Notes: a model not told the origin generated them from the letters alone. Counted from the first letter of the stretch, positions 1-5,374 are shown. The stretch: DNA of 5,374 bases from Alphaproteobacteria bacterium (GCA_024639035.1 JAHEJE010000205.1:1-5374); one strand, 5' to 3'. A program made the numbers and translations.

Positions 1-402
1 ATCGAGTATGTGCGCGGTTCGCATCGCTGGCCGCTGTCGCCACCGATTGGCCAGTTTCACGCGCCCGACGATCCGCTGGCCGACATGCGCGCCGCTGCCC
101 GATGCGCCGGGCAAGAGCCGGACATCGTCGCCATCGAGGTGCCGGCCGGCGCCGCGGTGCTGCATCATGGCCGCACATGGCATGGCTCGCGGGCAAACAG
201 CGGATCGGCGCCGCGGCGCTCGGTGATCTCCCATTGCGCATCGAGCCAGGCTCGGCACCATCCGCACAACCGCAGTCCGATCTACAGCCGCTACCGGCGC
301 ACCGGAACGTTGGAGATGGACGAAAGCTTCTTTCCCATCCTGTGGCGCGAGGACGGCTACCGCTCCGGCTGGCTCAACAGCTACCTTACGGCAGAGGCGT
401 GA
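1..402 (+). CDS. Phytanoyl-CoA dioxygenase (PhyH) family protein, C-terminal part
   Basis: This is the last 133 residues of a non-haem Fe(II)/2-oxoglutarate oxygenase; the 5' end lies outside the window and frame 1 is open from the first base. PhyH enzymes hydroxylate small molecules such as acyl-CoAs, ectoine or phosphonates, using 2-oxoglutarate and O2. In the fragment, VRGSHRW (residues 4-10) matches the conserved GSH turn. HHGRTWHGSRANSG (56-69) carries the distal iron-ligand His (H61), and the following RRS (72-74) supplies the Arg expected to bind the 2-oxoglutarate carboxylate. The proximal HxD ligands should lie upstream, off the window. The gene ends at TGA 400-402 and overlaps the convergent membrane-protein gene by 17 bp. 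Family assignment is fairly secure; the substrate is unknown. A role with the other genes here is possible but unsupported by strand or spacing. Confidence 0.85.
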   Translation: MEYVRGSHRWPLSPPIGQFHAPDDPLADMRAAARCAGQEPDIVAIEVPAGAAVLHHGRTWHGSRANSGSAPRRSVISHCASSQARHHPHNRSPIYSRYRRTGTLEMDESFFPILWREDGYRSGWLNSYLTAEA

Positions 403-883
403 GGGTAAACGGCACCTTCGCTCCGCTCACTGTGAACCGCGCCGCGCTGCGCGGGATGGCCTTGGCGGCACCGGGGAATGTGGCCCAGTCGCCACGGTAC
501 TCTATATAGCGCTGAAACTGATCCGCCTTGAACAGGCCGATGATGGTGTATTTCCCGGCCTCGACAAGTTGCTGGCGCTCGCGCCATGTCAGGTCCCAGC
601 CGAACGGGCAGTTGAGCGGCACCTGGCCAGGACGGTGGCCTTCGACGATACGTACCTCGTCCCAGTCGCCGGGAATGTCGACGGCAAGGTCGAGCAGGCC
701 GGAGCCGCTTGCCGCTGCGCGCTCGATGGCGGCGCGCAGCCGTTCGCGGCCGTCGCGAACCTCGGTGCATTGGGCGTAGCTGGTGCCGTAGTACCAACCG
801 CCCAGCAGGACGACCATGGCCGCGGCGATGGCAAATCCGGGCCAGCTCGGCAGCTGCCCGATGGCGTCCCTGATGCGTGACAT
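386..883 (-). CDS. Small membrane-anchored protein of unknown function
   Basis: This 165-residue protein is not recognised with certainty. It has a short N-terminus with Arg3 and Arg5, one hydrophobic segment at about residues 16-33, then a soluble domain of about 130 residues. By the positive-inside rule the domain should be periplasmic. Two cysteines (C39 just after the membrane segment, C92 in NCPFGW) could pair there. The residues before C39 (YAQ) do not make a good lipobox, so a lipoprotein is unlikely. The acidic GDWDEVRIVEG stretch (72-82) followed by a WDLTW/beta-rich region loosely resembles small secreted hypothetical proteins with a DWD motif; this is an impression from memory. ATG at 883 lies 9 nt after the amidase stop, and a GGAG (896-899) sits 12 nt upstream, so the two genes are probably co-transcribed. 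The stop (TAA, 386-388) lies inside the end of the convergent oxygenase gene. Confidence 0.72.
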   Translation of the reverse strand: MSRIRDAIGQLPSWPGFAIAAAMVVLLGGWYYGTSYAQCTEVRDGRERLRAAIERAAASGSGLLDLAVDIPGDWDEVRIVEGHRPGQVPLNCPFGWDLTWRERQQLVEAGKYTIIGLFKADQFQRYIEYRGDWATFPGAAKAIPRSAARFTVSGAKVPFTLTPLP

Positions 884-892
884 GTGCTGGGG

Positions 893-1738
893 TTACTCCG
901 CCGCCTCGGCTGAAACATCGAGTGTGAACGGGCGGTCGTGGGTCAGGGCGGGTATCCTGTTACGGGCCTCGCAGACCAGGCCAAGATCGATTTCGGCGAT
1001 GGCGAAACCCTCGTCCTCGCCACCGTCGGCCAGCACCTCGCCCCAGGGCGCAACGATCAGCGAGTGACCATAGCATTCGGCACCGCCATCGAGCGTGCCG
1101 TACTGGCATGGGGCGATGACGAAGGCGCCGCATTCGATGGCCCGGGCGCGGTTGAGCACATGCCAGTGGGCTTGGCCGGTGATCCGGGTGAAGGCAGCTG
1201 GAATGGCGAGGATTTCAGCGCCGGCCTGGGCCAGCGTGCGGTACAAGGCGGCAAAGCGCAGATCGTAACAGATCGACAGCCCGATGACCGTACCGCCGCC
1301 AGGCGCCAGCACGGCCCGGTCGCCGGGCGCGATGGTGGCCGATTCGCGGATGGTCTGGCCGCCGGGCAGGTTCACGTCGAACATGTGGATCTTGTCGTAG
1401 CGCGCCGTGATCTCACCAGCCTGAGACAACATGTAGGCGCGGTTGAAAATGCGCCCGTCCGGTGCCTTCACACCCAGCGAGCCGAGCAGGATCTCGACGC
1501 TCAACTCGCGGGCCAGGTCGGCAAAGGCCGGGATCACCGGATGGTCGGCTTCGGCATAGGCCACCGGGTAGATGCGGCCGTCCCTGGTGGTCAGGCCGGA
1601 GAAGTATTCCGGCGTGGCGATCAGCGTTGCGCCTTCGGCGGCGGCCTCACGCACGAGGCGGGTGGCCACGGCGATGTTCTCGGCGACATCGGGCGTAGCG
1701 CAGTTCTGGATGCATGCGGCTTTGAAACTCTTGCTCAT
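893..1738 (-). CDS. Carbon-nitrogen hydrolase (nitrilase superfamily, Nit1/Nit2-like amidase)
   Basis: This 281-residue cytoplasmic hydrolase cleaves a non-peptide C-N bond, most likely a carboxamide. The full nitrilase triad is visible: Glu44 in ATPEYFSG, Lys116 in RYDKIHMFDV and Cys157 in LSICYDLRF. LPGGQTIRES (124-133), NRARAIECGAFVIAPCQ (196-212) and YGHSLIVAPWGEV (223-235) are typical of the Nit1/Nit2 branch, which includes omega-amidase and deaminated-glutathione amidase. Length is normal for that branch. I chose ATG at 1738, preceded by a weak AGAG (1747-1750) 8 nt upstream. A GTG at 1747 would add three residues but lacks a ribosome binding site of its own. The gene lies 42 nt after the LysR stop and 9 nt before the small membrane-protein gene, all on one strand. 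It could be the housekeeping repair amidase, or a pathway enzyme recruited beside the methyltransferase operon. Confidence 0.92.
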   Translation of the reverse strand: MSKSFKAACIQNCATPDVAENIAVATRLVREAAAEGATLIATPEYFSGLTTRDGRIYPVAYAEADHPVIPAFADLARELSVEILLGSLGVKAPDGRIFNRAYMLSQAGEITARYDKIHMFDVNLPGGQTIRESATIAPGDRAVLAPGGGTVIGLSICYDLRFAALYRTLAQAGAEILAIPAAFTRITGQAHWHVLNRARAIECGAFVIAPCQYGTLDGGAECYGHSLIVAPWGEVLADGGEDEGFAIAEIDLGLVCEARNRIPALTHDRPFTLDVSAEAAE

Positions 1739-1780
1739 GGGGAGCACTCTATCGCGCGGTCGTCCGGTTGTGAATAGTAG

Positions 1781-2656
1781 CTATGTCGCGTCCGCTTCGA
1801 CCGCGATCCAGGCGCGGAAATCGCCGAGCGCCGGGTTGGCCAGGGCGCCTTTGCGGTAGGCGAGAAAGTAACCGTACTCCGGCAATTCGACAGTGCCGAT
1901 GCGGTGCAGCGTGCCGGCCTCCAGTTCGGCGGCGACAAGTCCGTCGTTGATGGCGATGCCCTGCCCGTCGATCACCGCCTGCACCCGCACATTGGGGTCG
2001 GGAACGACCAGGCCACCGGCGCCGGGACGCAGCGGCAGGCCGGCGGCGGCGTGCCATTCGCGCCAGGCGGTGCTGCCCTCGCGGTCGTGCAGCAAGGTGG
2101 CGTCGGCCATTGCCGCACCGAGGCCGTCGCGCGCCAGGCGCCCGTCAAAAGCGGAGCCGGCGGTGGCGAAGGCCGGACAGGACAGCAAAGGTTCGATCTC
2201 CATATCCGACCACCCTGCCCTGCCCCAGCGCACCGAGATGTCGATGTCGTCATCGCCCGGCTGCAACTGGTCGACGACCGGCTGCAGGCGCAGCGTAATG
2301 CCGGGATGGGCGACCATGAAGGTCATCAACCGCGGCGACAACCAGCGCGAGGCGAAATAGGTGGTGGTGCCGACGGTAATCCGTTGCCGGTCGGTTCCGC
2401 GCAGGTGAGCGATCTCGTTCTCGACATCGCCGAAGGCCGATTGCGCGACACGCCACAGCGCCCTGCCCCGTGCAGTGAAGGCGATGCGCCGGTGCGCGCG
2501 GGTGAACACGGCAAAGCCGAGTTCGCTTTCAAGCTGGCGGATCTGATAGCTGATCGCGCCCTTGGTCAGGTTGAGCCGGGCCGCAGCCTCGGTGAAGCTG
2601 CCGCAGGTGGCGACGACGTCGAAGGTGCGCAGGGCATCGAAAGAGCGAAAACGCAT
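1781..2656 (-). CDS. LysR-family transcriptional regulator (GcvA-like)
   Basis: This is a 291-residue DNA-binding regulator of normal LysR length. The N-terminal winged helix-turn-helix spans about residues 5-65, with the signature SFTEAAARLNLTKGAISYQI at 20-39 and QLESELGFAVFTR at 41-53. Residues from about 91 form the periplasmic-binding-like effector domain; RQRITVGTTTYFASRWLSPR and the later WREWHAAAGL resemble the GcvA subgroup. The gene is transcribed away from the methyltransferase operon across an 80-bp spacer, the classic layout for a LysR protein controlling its divergent neighbour and itself. The effector is unknown and is probably a substrate or intermediate of that operon (inference). 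ATG at 2656 fits the family N-terminus (MRFRSFDALRTFDVVA). Upstream there is only a weak purine run (AAGTGAG, adjacent to the start). Confidence 0.95.
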   Translation of the reverse strand: MRFRSFDALRTFDVVATCGSFTEAAARLNLTKGAISYQIRQLESELGFAVFTRAHRRIAFTARGRALWRVAQSAFGDVENEIAHLRGTDRQRITVGTTTYFASRWLSPRLMTFMVAHPGITLRLQPVVDQLQPGDDDIDISVRWGRAGWSDMEIEPLLSCPAFATAGSAFDGRLARDGLGAAMADATLLHDREGSTAWREWHAAAGLPLRPGAGGLVVPDPNVRVQAVIDGQGIAINDGLVAAELEAGTLHRIGTVELPEYGYFLAYRKGALANPALGDFRAWIAVEADAT

Positions 2657-2736
2657 CTCACTTGTCTAAATTATTTGAACAAACCGTACAAATCATTTGG
2701 TTTGTCACGCAGCATTAAACCGTATCTTCTGCATGA
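2657..2736. promoter_or_regulatory. Divergent control region between lysR-type gene and methyltransferase operon
   Basis: This 80-bp spacer has about 29 G/C bases by hand count (36%), far below the flanking genes, as expected of a promoter region. It must hold both divergent promoters. For the rightward operon, a possible -35 TTGTCA (2702-2707) and -10 TATCTT (2723-2728) are separated by only 15 bp, which is short. If used, they would start transcription near 2735, at or next to the methyltransferase ATG. For the leftward gene, an AAATAATTT stretch (on the minus strand, about 2668-2676) could serve as a -10, but no convincing -35 is seen. The region also contains three overlapping inverted repeats, listed separately. 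Confidence 0.6.
2679..2705. promoter_or_regulatory. Inverted repeat, candidate LysR operator
   Basis: ACAAACC (2679-2685) and GGTTTGT (2699-2705) are perfect 7-bp inverted arms separated by 13 bp, centred on 2692. Within the spacer lies an 11-bp palindrome, CAAATCATTTG (2689-2699), with one central base. Just to the left is TTTGAACAAA (2674-2683), with 4-bp arms around AA. The sequence ATTTG recurs at 2673 and 2695, 22 bp apart, about two helical turns. LysR proteins bind as tetramers to paired sites with such spacing between divergent genes, so this is the best operator candidate. That it binds the adjacent regulator is inference. Confidence 0.5.
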
Positions 2737-4302
2737 ATGCAGGACTCCACCTCGATCAGCATAACTAAACGTTCGCCGCAGCGCAGCGGCGGGCGGGCGG
2801 CGCGGGTCAAGGCGCGTTCGGACACGGTTGGGCGGGCTCCGGCCTCGGGCATCATCCGGCGGCGTATTCCGACCTATGAGCTGCTTACCCAAGAGGCCGT
2901 GCAGCAGCTAGAGGATCAGGCCGAGTGGATCCTCAAGGAAATCGGCATCGAGTTTCGCGGCGACGAGGAGGCGCTGGCGCTGTTCCGCCATGCAGGCGCC
3001 GATGTCCAGGGCACGCGGGTGCGGTTCGAGGCCGGCCACGCCCGGGCCCTGTGCGCCTCAGCACCGGCACAGTTCGACATGCACGGGCGCGATCCGGCTT
3101 CGCGCATCCGCCTCGGCGGCGACCATCTCGTCATGATGCCGGCCTACGGGCCGCCGTTCGTGTTGGACCTGGACGGCGGGCGGCGCTATGCGACGCTGGC
3201 CGACTTCGAGACCTTCGTGAAGCTGGCTTATGCCACGCCCTACCTCAACCACTCCGGCGGCACGGTGTGCGAGCCGGTCGACGTACCGGTCAACAAGCGC
3301 CACCTTGACATGGTCTACGCCCACCTCAGGCACTCAACCAAGCCGTTCATGGGCTCGGTGACGGCGCCGGAGCGGGCCGAGGACTCCATTGCCATGGCGC
3401 GGATCGTGTTCGGCGAAGCGTACATGGCCGAACACTGCGTGATCCAGGGCAACATCAACGTCAACTCGCCGCTGGTGTTCGACGACATGATGACCGGGGC
3501 GCTGAAGGCCTACGCGCGGGCCGGCCAGGGGGTGGTGATCTCGCCGTTCATCCTCGGCGGGGCGATGGGGCCGGTCACCCAGCCAGCACTGCTGGCCCAG
3601 GCGCACGCGGAAACCATGGCCGGCATCGCGCTGACGCAATTGATCTGCCCCGGCGCACCGGTGGTCTACGGCAACTTCCTGACCACCATGAACCTGAAGA
3701 CCGGGGCGCCGAGCTTCGGCACGCCGGAGGCCAATCTTTCGACCTTTGCCATTGCCCAGTTGTGCCGCCGGCTGGGTTTGCCGCTGAGGTGCGGCGGGCA
3801 GCTGACGGCTTCGAAAGTGGCCGACGGCCAGGCCATGCAGGAGGCTGCCGACAGCATGATGACCGGCATCCTGGCCGGCACCAACCTGGTGCTACATGCG
3901 GCCGGCTGGCTCGAAGGCGGGCTGACCATGAACTACGAGAAGTTCGTCATGGACCTCGATCATTGCGGCATGATGCTGGCGATGATCGCCGGGCTGGAGA
4001 TCGACGACAACACGCTCGGCACCGAGGCCTATCGCGAGGCCGGACCGGGTGGCAATTATATCGGCTCGCAACACACGCTGCAGAACTTCCGGTCGGCAAA
4101 TTACCTGTCGGACATCACCGATACCCAGTCGTTCGAGCAATGGCGCGATGGCGGCCAACTGACGATGGAGCAGCGGGCGAGCAAGCGCTGGAAGGAGCTG
4201 CTGCACGAACGCACGGCACCGCCGCTCGATGAGGGCATCGATGAGGCGTTGAAAGATTTCGTGGCGCGCAAGAAGCATGCGTTGCCCGATGAATGGCACT
4301 GA
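2737..4302 (+). CDS. Trimethylamine methyltransferase (MttB) family protein, non-pyrrolysine type
   Basis: This 521-residue protein belongs to the MttB superfamily, TIM-barrel enzymes that move a methyl group from a methylated amine to a corrinoid protein. The archaeal founder uses pyrrolysine from an in-frame amber codon. This frame has no internal TAG, so it falls with homologues such as the glycine betaine methyltransferase MtgB, which act on quaternary amines. The N-terminus (RSGGRAARVKAR, 16-27) is a basic stretch common in proteobacterial members. IPTYELLTQEAV (44-55), ILKEIGIEFRGDEEAL (65-80), QGNINVNSPLVFDD (237-250), GNFLTTMNLKTGAPSFGTPE (312-331) and GPGGNYIGSQHTL (436-448) are barrel-core segments of the family. 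ATG at 2737 is the only reasonable start but has no Shine-Dalgarno sequence. It is first in the rightward operon, 26 nt before the cupin gene. No corrinoid partner is in view. The substrate is unknown. Confidence 0.9.
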   Translation: MQDSTSISITKRSPQRSGGRAARVKARSDTVGRAPASGIIRRRIPTYELLTQEAVQQLEDQAEWILKEIGIEFRGDEEALALFRHAGADVQGTRVRFEAGHARALCASAPAQFDMHGRDPASRIRLGGDHLVMMPAYGPPFVLDLDGGRRYATLADFETFVKLAYATPYLNHSGGTVCEPVDVPVNKRHLDMVYAHLRHSTKPFMGSVTAPERAEDSIAMARIVFGEAYMAEHCVIQGNINVNSPLVFDDMMTGALKAYARAGQGVVISPFILGGAMGPVTQPALLAQAHAETMAGIALTQLICPGAPVVYGNFLTTMNLKTGAPSFGTPEANLSTFAIAQLCRRLGLPLRCGGQLTASKVADGQAMQEAADSMMTGILAGTNLVLHAAGWLEGGLTMNYEKFVMDLDHCGMMLAMIAGLEIDDNTLGTEAYREAGPGGNYIGSQHTLQNFRSANYLSDITDTQSFEQWRDGGQLTMEQRASKRWKELLHERTAPPLDEGIDEALKDFVARKKHALPDEWH

Positions 4303-4314
4303 ACCGGCTCAACA

Positions 4315-4321
4315 AGAGGAG
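4315..4321 (+). promoter_or_regulatory. Ribosome binding site of the cupin gene
   Basis: AGAGGAG lies in the 26-nt gap after the methyltransferase stop, with AGGAG at 4317-4321 ending 7 nt before ATG 4329. This decides the cupin start. An in-frame ATG at 4293, inside the end of the methyltransferase gene, would add 12 residues but has no such site. Confidence 0.85.
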
Positions 4322-4328
4322 AAACGAC

Positions 4329-4712
4329 ATGAGCACAGCAAAATGCATCCGCATCCCGTCCAAGGGCGCCATCGGCGGACTGGAGCCGACCGACTACATC
4401 CCGCTCGACACGGTGCTGTCCGGTAAACCCAACGAACGCGGGCGCAGTCTGTATGCCGATCAGACCGGCCAGCTCGATGCCGGGGTGTGGGAATGCGAGC
4501 CCAACACGCACGAGATTGCCGCAGCACCCTATGACGAGTTCGTCTATCTGCTCGAAGGCCGCATCGATGTCATCGACGACGAGGGCAACACCGAGAGTTA
4601 TCGGGCCGGCGACAGCTTCATGATGCCGCGCGGCTGCAAGTGCACCTGGGATGTCAAGGAGCCGGTGCGCAAGCTCTATGTCGTGCTGACGGCGGAAAGC
4701 TACAAGGAATAG
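4329..4712 (+). CDS. Single-domain cupin of the DUF861 / Cupin_3 type
   Basis: This small soluble cupin has 127 residues. The core runs from AGVWECEPNTHEI (51-63) through YDEFVYLLEGRIDVIDDEG (68-86) to YRAGDSFMMPRGCKCTWDV (91-109) and VRKLYVVL (113-120), a close match to the Cupin_3 pattern best known from (S)-ureidoglycine aminohydrolase. The canonical cupin metal ligands are only partly kept. H61 and E70 can be placed, but in motif 2 (PxGxxH) the His position is Cys105 within a CKC triplet (103-105). Family members often lack this His, so metal binding is uncertain. The gene sits between the methyltransferase and the guanidine hydrolase with a strong ribosome binding site, so it is probably co-transcribed. 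It may be an enzyme acting on a C-N bond, an isomerase-like accessory or a ligand-binding protein; sequence alone does not decide. Confidence 0.88.
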   Translation: MSTAKCIRIPSKGAIGGLEPTDYIPLDTVLSGKPNERGRSLYADQTGQLDAGVWECEPNTHEIAAAPYDEFVYLLEGRIDVIDDEGNTESYRAGDSFMMPRGCKCTWDVKEPVRKLYVVLTAESYKE

Positions 4713-4780
4713 AATATCAGTTCTGTCCCGGTCGGAAGCCTGATAGCCTGCACACGGGCAGTGTGCAGAAAGGGTTATCG
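4713..4780 (+). promoter_or_regulatory. Intergenic gap with stem-loop upstream of the guanidine hydrolase gene
   Basis: The 68-nt gap contains a perfect 8-bp stem, CTGCACAC (4748-4755) pairing with GTGTGCAG (4761-4768), around a 5-nt loop (GGGCA). It is followed directly by the Shine-Dalgarno sequence and not by a T-run, so it is not a typical intrinsic terminator. A short direct repeat, AGCCTG at 4737-4742 and 4745-4750, leads into the stem. Possible roles are an mRNA-stabilising or processing hairpin within the operon, control of translation of the next gene, or a protein-binding DNA palindrome. Confidence 0.6.
4769..4774 (+). promoter_or_regulatory. Ribosome binding site of the guanidine hydrolase gene
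   Basis: AAAGGG ends 6 nt before ATG 4781 and begins at the base just after the 4748-4768 stem-loop. The position supports the 4781 start. Confidence 0.7.
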
Positions 4781-5374
4781 ATGGCGACTGAAGGCCGGCG
4801 CCAATGGGGCATCAACAACGATTATGCCAAGCTGCATGACGTGCTGCTCGGCAAGCCTGAGTTCTATCGCTGGGTCGAGGCCGGGCCGCTGATCGGGCGC
4901 ACGCTGGCCAACGCCCACATGACCGGCGCGAAGTTCGATCTGCAGACGGCAATGGCGCAACATGCGGAAATGGTGTCGATCTACGAAGACAATGGCGTGA
5001 CCTGCCATTATCTCGAACCCGATCCCGTCCTGCACCGCAACTTCTTTGCCCGTGACAGTTCGGCGATGACGCCGTGGGGGGCGCTGATCTGCCATATGCA
5101 ACTGAAGGTGCGCCGGGCCGACTACGTGACGGCGATCAGGTTCTATCAGGACAACGACATCCCGATCTGGCAGTACGCCACGGCCGGGCATTTCGAGGGT
5201 GGCGACTTCGTCATCCTGGAACCGGGCAAGGTGCTGATCGGCTATTGCGGCGAGCGCTCGGAACAGGCCGGCGCGGAACAGGTCGCCGAATTCGTGCGCA
5301 AGGAGGGCTGGGAGGCGGTGACGGCGCCGATCAGCCGCGAGTTCGTGCACATGGACGGGCTGGTGGTGCCGCTC
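4781..5374 (+). CDS. Arginine deiminase / dimethylargininase superfamily protein, N-terminal part
   Basis: The frame is open from ATG 4781 to the window end, giving 198 residues without a stop. It encodes a guanidino-group modifying enzyme (amidinotransferase fold, pentein) that would hydrolyse a guanidine or amidine carbon, as in arginine to citrulline or dimethylarginine to citrulline plus dimethylamine. Visible signatures are NFFARDSSAMTPWGALI (87-103), with the substrate-binding RD pair at 91-92; HFEGGDFVIL (137-146), with active-site Glu139 and Asp142; GERSEQAGAEQ (157-167); and FVHMDGLVVPL (188-198), with catalytic His190 and Asp192. The nucleophilic Cys should lie near the C-terminus, beyond the window. 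It is third in the methyltransferase-cupin operon, 68 nt after the cupin. The motifs fit arginine deiminase-like and dimethylargininase-like proteins; substrate choice cannot be made from this part. Codon positions and the conserved motifs make this strand the coding one. Confidence 0.9.
   Translation, partial: MATEGRRQWGINNDYAKLHDVLLGKPEFYRWVEAGPLIGRTLANAHMTGAKFDLQTAMAQHAEMVSIYEDNGVTCHYLEPDPVLHRNFFARDSSAMTPWGALICHMQLKVRRADYVTAIRFYQDNDIPIWQYATAGHFEGGDFVILEPGKVLIGYCGERSEQAGAEQVAEFVRKEGWEAVTAPISREFVHMDGLVVPL

Noticed and set aside
451..500. Lipoprotein signal in the small membrane protein
   Set aside because: The cysteine after the hydrophobic segment (C39) is preceded by YAQ, which does not fit a lipobox; a plain membrane anchor is more likely.
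938..1777. Long open frame on the plus strand (279 codons) opposite the amidase
   Set aside because: The minus strand encodes a complete nitrilase-family protein with its full catalytic triad. The plus-strand frame shows no recognisable domain and is a GC-bias shadow.
1904..2764. Long open frame on the plus strand (286 codons) opposite the LysR gene
   Set aside because: Its translation is Gly/Ala/Arg-rich and low in recognisable motifs, and it runs through the divergent promoter into the methyltransferase start. The minus-strand LysR protein explains the region.
3892..4299. 135-codon minus-strand frame inside the methyltransferase gene
   Set aside because: It lies wholly under a conserved family domain and is a mirror of its codon pattern.
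2737..4302. Pyrrolysine-containing methyltransferase
   Set aside because: The frame runs 521 codons to TGA with no internal TAG, so no amber codon is available to read as pyrrolysine.
4293..4328. Earlier ATG for the cupin, overlapping the methyltransferase stop
   Set aside because: It would add 12 residues with no ribosome binding site. The ATG at 4329 has AGGAG at 7 nt and gives a family-like N-terminus.
4748..4768. Rho-independent terminator between cupin and guanidine hydrolase
   Set aside because: The stem is followed by AAAGGGTTATCG with no T-run, and the next gene's ribosome binding site is immediately adjacent.
4775..5350. 191-codon open frame on the minus strand at the right end
   Set aside because: The plus strand carries conserved arginine deiminase-superfamily motifs with a ribosome binding site. 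The minus-strand translation is His/Arg-rich with no known domain.

Overview
The window is a GC-rich stretch with dense coding and short gaps, typical of an alphaproteobacterium (possibly Hyphomicrobiales or Rhodospirillales). That taxon guess rests on base composition and gene content: a non-pyrrolysine MttB-like methyltransferase, a PhyH oxygenase and a GcvA-like LysR regulator. No RNA gene, insertion sequence, CRISPR array or attachment site is visible.

Layout: (1) 1-402, plus strand, is the 3' end of a phytanoyl-CoA dioxygenase-family Fe(II)/2-oxoglutarate oxygenase. (2) 386-2656, minus strand, holds three colinear genes read leftwards from the centre: a LysR regulator (1781-2656), a nitrilase-superfamily amidase (893-1738) and a small membrane-anchored protein of unknown function (386-883). 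The stop end of the last gene overlaps the end of the oxygenase gene by 17 bp. (3) 2657-2736 is an 80-bp divergent control region, about 36% GC by hand count, carrying several short inverted repeats. (4) 2737 onward, plus strand, is a probable operon: an MttB/trimethylamine methyltransferase-family protein (521 aa), a single-domain DUF861-type cupin (127 aa) and a guanidine-modifying hydrolase of the arginine deiminase/dimethylargininase superfamily. The last is cut by the window end at 198 residues.

How they may work together (inference): the rightward genes combine a probable C1-transfer enzyme for N-methylated amines or betaines, a cupin related to ureidoglycine aminohydrolase, and a guanidino-group hydrolase. 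The LysR gene divergent from them is the obvious local regulator, and the amidase behind it acts on C-N bonds too. The most economical reading is an accessory catabolic island for a methylated, nitrogen-rich small molecule, such as a betaine, a methylated guanidino compound or a derivative. The substrate cannot be read from the sequence. No corrinoid protein or second methyltransferase, which MttB-type enzymes need in known systems, lies in this window.
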